A stretch of DNA of 13,823 bases, taken from NCBI GenBank assembly GCA_034436375.1, contig DAOTVS010000251.1, positions 1 through 13,823 on the forward strand, written 5' to 3'. How positions within the stretch are numbered: the stretch's first letter is position 1; each line of letters begins with the position of its first letter. The notes below the pieces were generated by a model, which did no database searches, had not been told where the DNA came from, and saw only the letters and a program-made list of their open reading frames with translations. This DNA comes from DAOTVS01 sp034436375. Lineage in GTDB: Bacteria > Chloroflexota > Anaerolineae > SpSt-313. Shown here piece by piece: positions 13,687 to 13,823 of the stretch. Position numbers and translations under genes: made by a program.

Positions 13687-13823
13687 CTACTCCACTACCA
13701 CCACCGTATGGATATACACCTTGGGCACTCTGATCGAAAGCAGCCCATTGGCGTGCGCCCAGGCGAGCTGCCGGCCACCCGGGATCTGGGTCACCGCTTG
13801 TGGACGCGTGTCGCGGCGGATGC
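13687..13823 (-). CDS. C-terminal fragment of a small Hsp20-like protein (partial)
   Basis: An open minus-strand frame runs in from the right edge and stops at TAG 13687-13689, four bases before the kinase GTG. The last residues read ANGLLSIRVPKVYIHTVVVVE. The pattern 'NG-L-hydrophobic-x-hydrophobic-PK-x-x-x-H-x-V-V-V' matches the final strand and tail of Hsp20/alpha-crystallin chaperones, though only about 44 residues are visible. The kinase Shine-Dalgarno (GGAG, 13690-13693) lies inside its last codons, so the two genes are very probably co-transcribed and coupled. The family call is tentative. Confidence 0.5.
   Translation of the reverse strand, partial: IRRDTRPQAVTQIPGGRQLAWAHANGLLSIRVPKVYIHTVVVVE

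Noticed and set aside
1..13823. tRNA, rRNA, CRISPR array, insertion sequence or integrase
   Set aside because: No cloverleaf, rRNA-like stretch, regular spacer array, transposase or integrase motif was seen on either strand. The tandem repeats here have 9-10 base units without spacers.

Overview
The window is GC-rich bacterial DNA, most likely from a member of the Chloroflexota. Three things point there. The solute-binding lipoprotein has a twin-arginine plus lipobox leader followed by a long Ala/Thr/Pro linker. A response regulator carries an N-terminal 'LYDHVYLQGHPL'-type domain with a sigma-like helix-turn-helix ahead of its receiver. A hybrid kinase has a terminal receiver that ends in a 'GLSIGELMRYLRAGL' helix. 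I recall all three from that phylum, but no search was possible, so the assignment is an inference.

Layout from left to right. (1) 1-199 is a non-coding spacer with a large nested inverted repeat and, at its left edge, a strong minus-strand Shine-Dalgarno for a gene outside the window. (2) 200-2213, minus strand: an inositol-monophosphatase-family phosphatase, then an M29 aminopeptidase that starts at TTG. A 145-bp spacer full of short-period repeats separates them. (3) 2366-10086, minus strand: one apparent transcription unit ending in a strong intrinsic terminator. In transcription order it holds a sugar-type ABC solute-binding lipoprotein, two CUT1-type permeases, and four consecutive paralogues of the uroporphyrinogen decarboxylase (URO-D)/MtaA/CmuA superfamily. 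(4) 10087-10321: a divergent control region with overlapping candidate promoters and inverted repeats. (5) 10322-13823: a plus-strand response regulator converging on a minus-strand hybrid histidine kinase, their 3' ends overlapping by 116 bp. At the right edge is the 3' end of a small Hsp20-like gene, 4 nt upstream of the kinase.

The striking feature is unit (3). It appears complete in the window and couples an importer with no ATPase to four URO-D-fold enzymes. It has no glycosidase, kinase, dehydrogenase or corrinoid protein. The URO-D copies differ at the zinc-ligand positions known from MtaA/MtbA methyltransferases: one keeps the full His-x-Cys...Cys set, two keep His-x-Cys only, and one has His-x-Asp. 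None has the Arg-rich N-terminal motif of true heme-pathway HemE. A reasonable inference is a dedicated uptake and catabolic system for a small organic solute, perhaps a methylated or methoxylated one, processed by a set of specialised URO-D enzymes. The adjacent response regulator is divergently placed and could control it, but nothing proves this.
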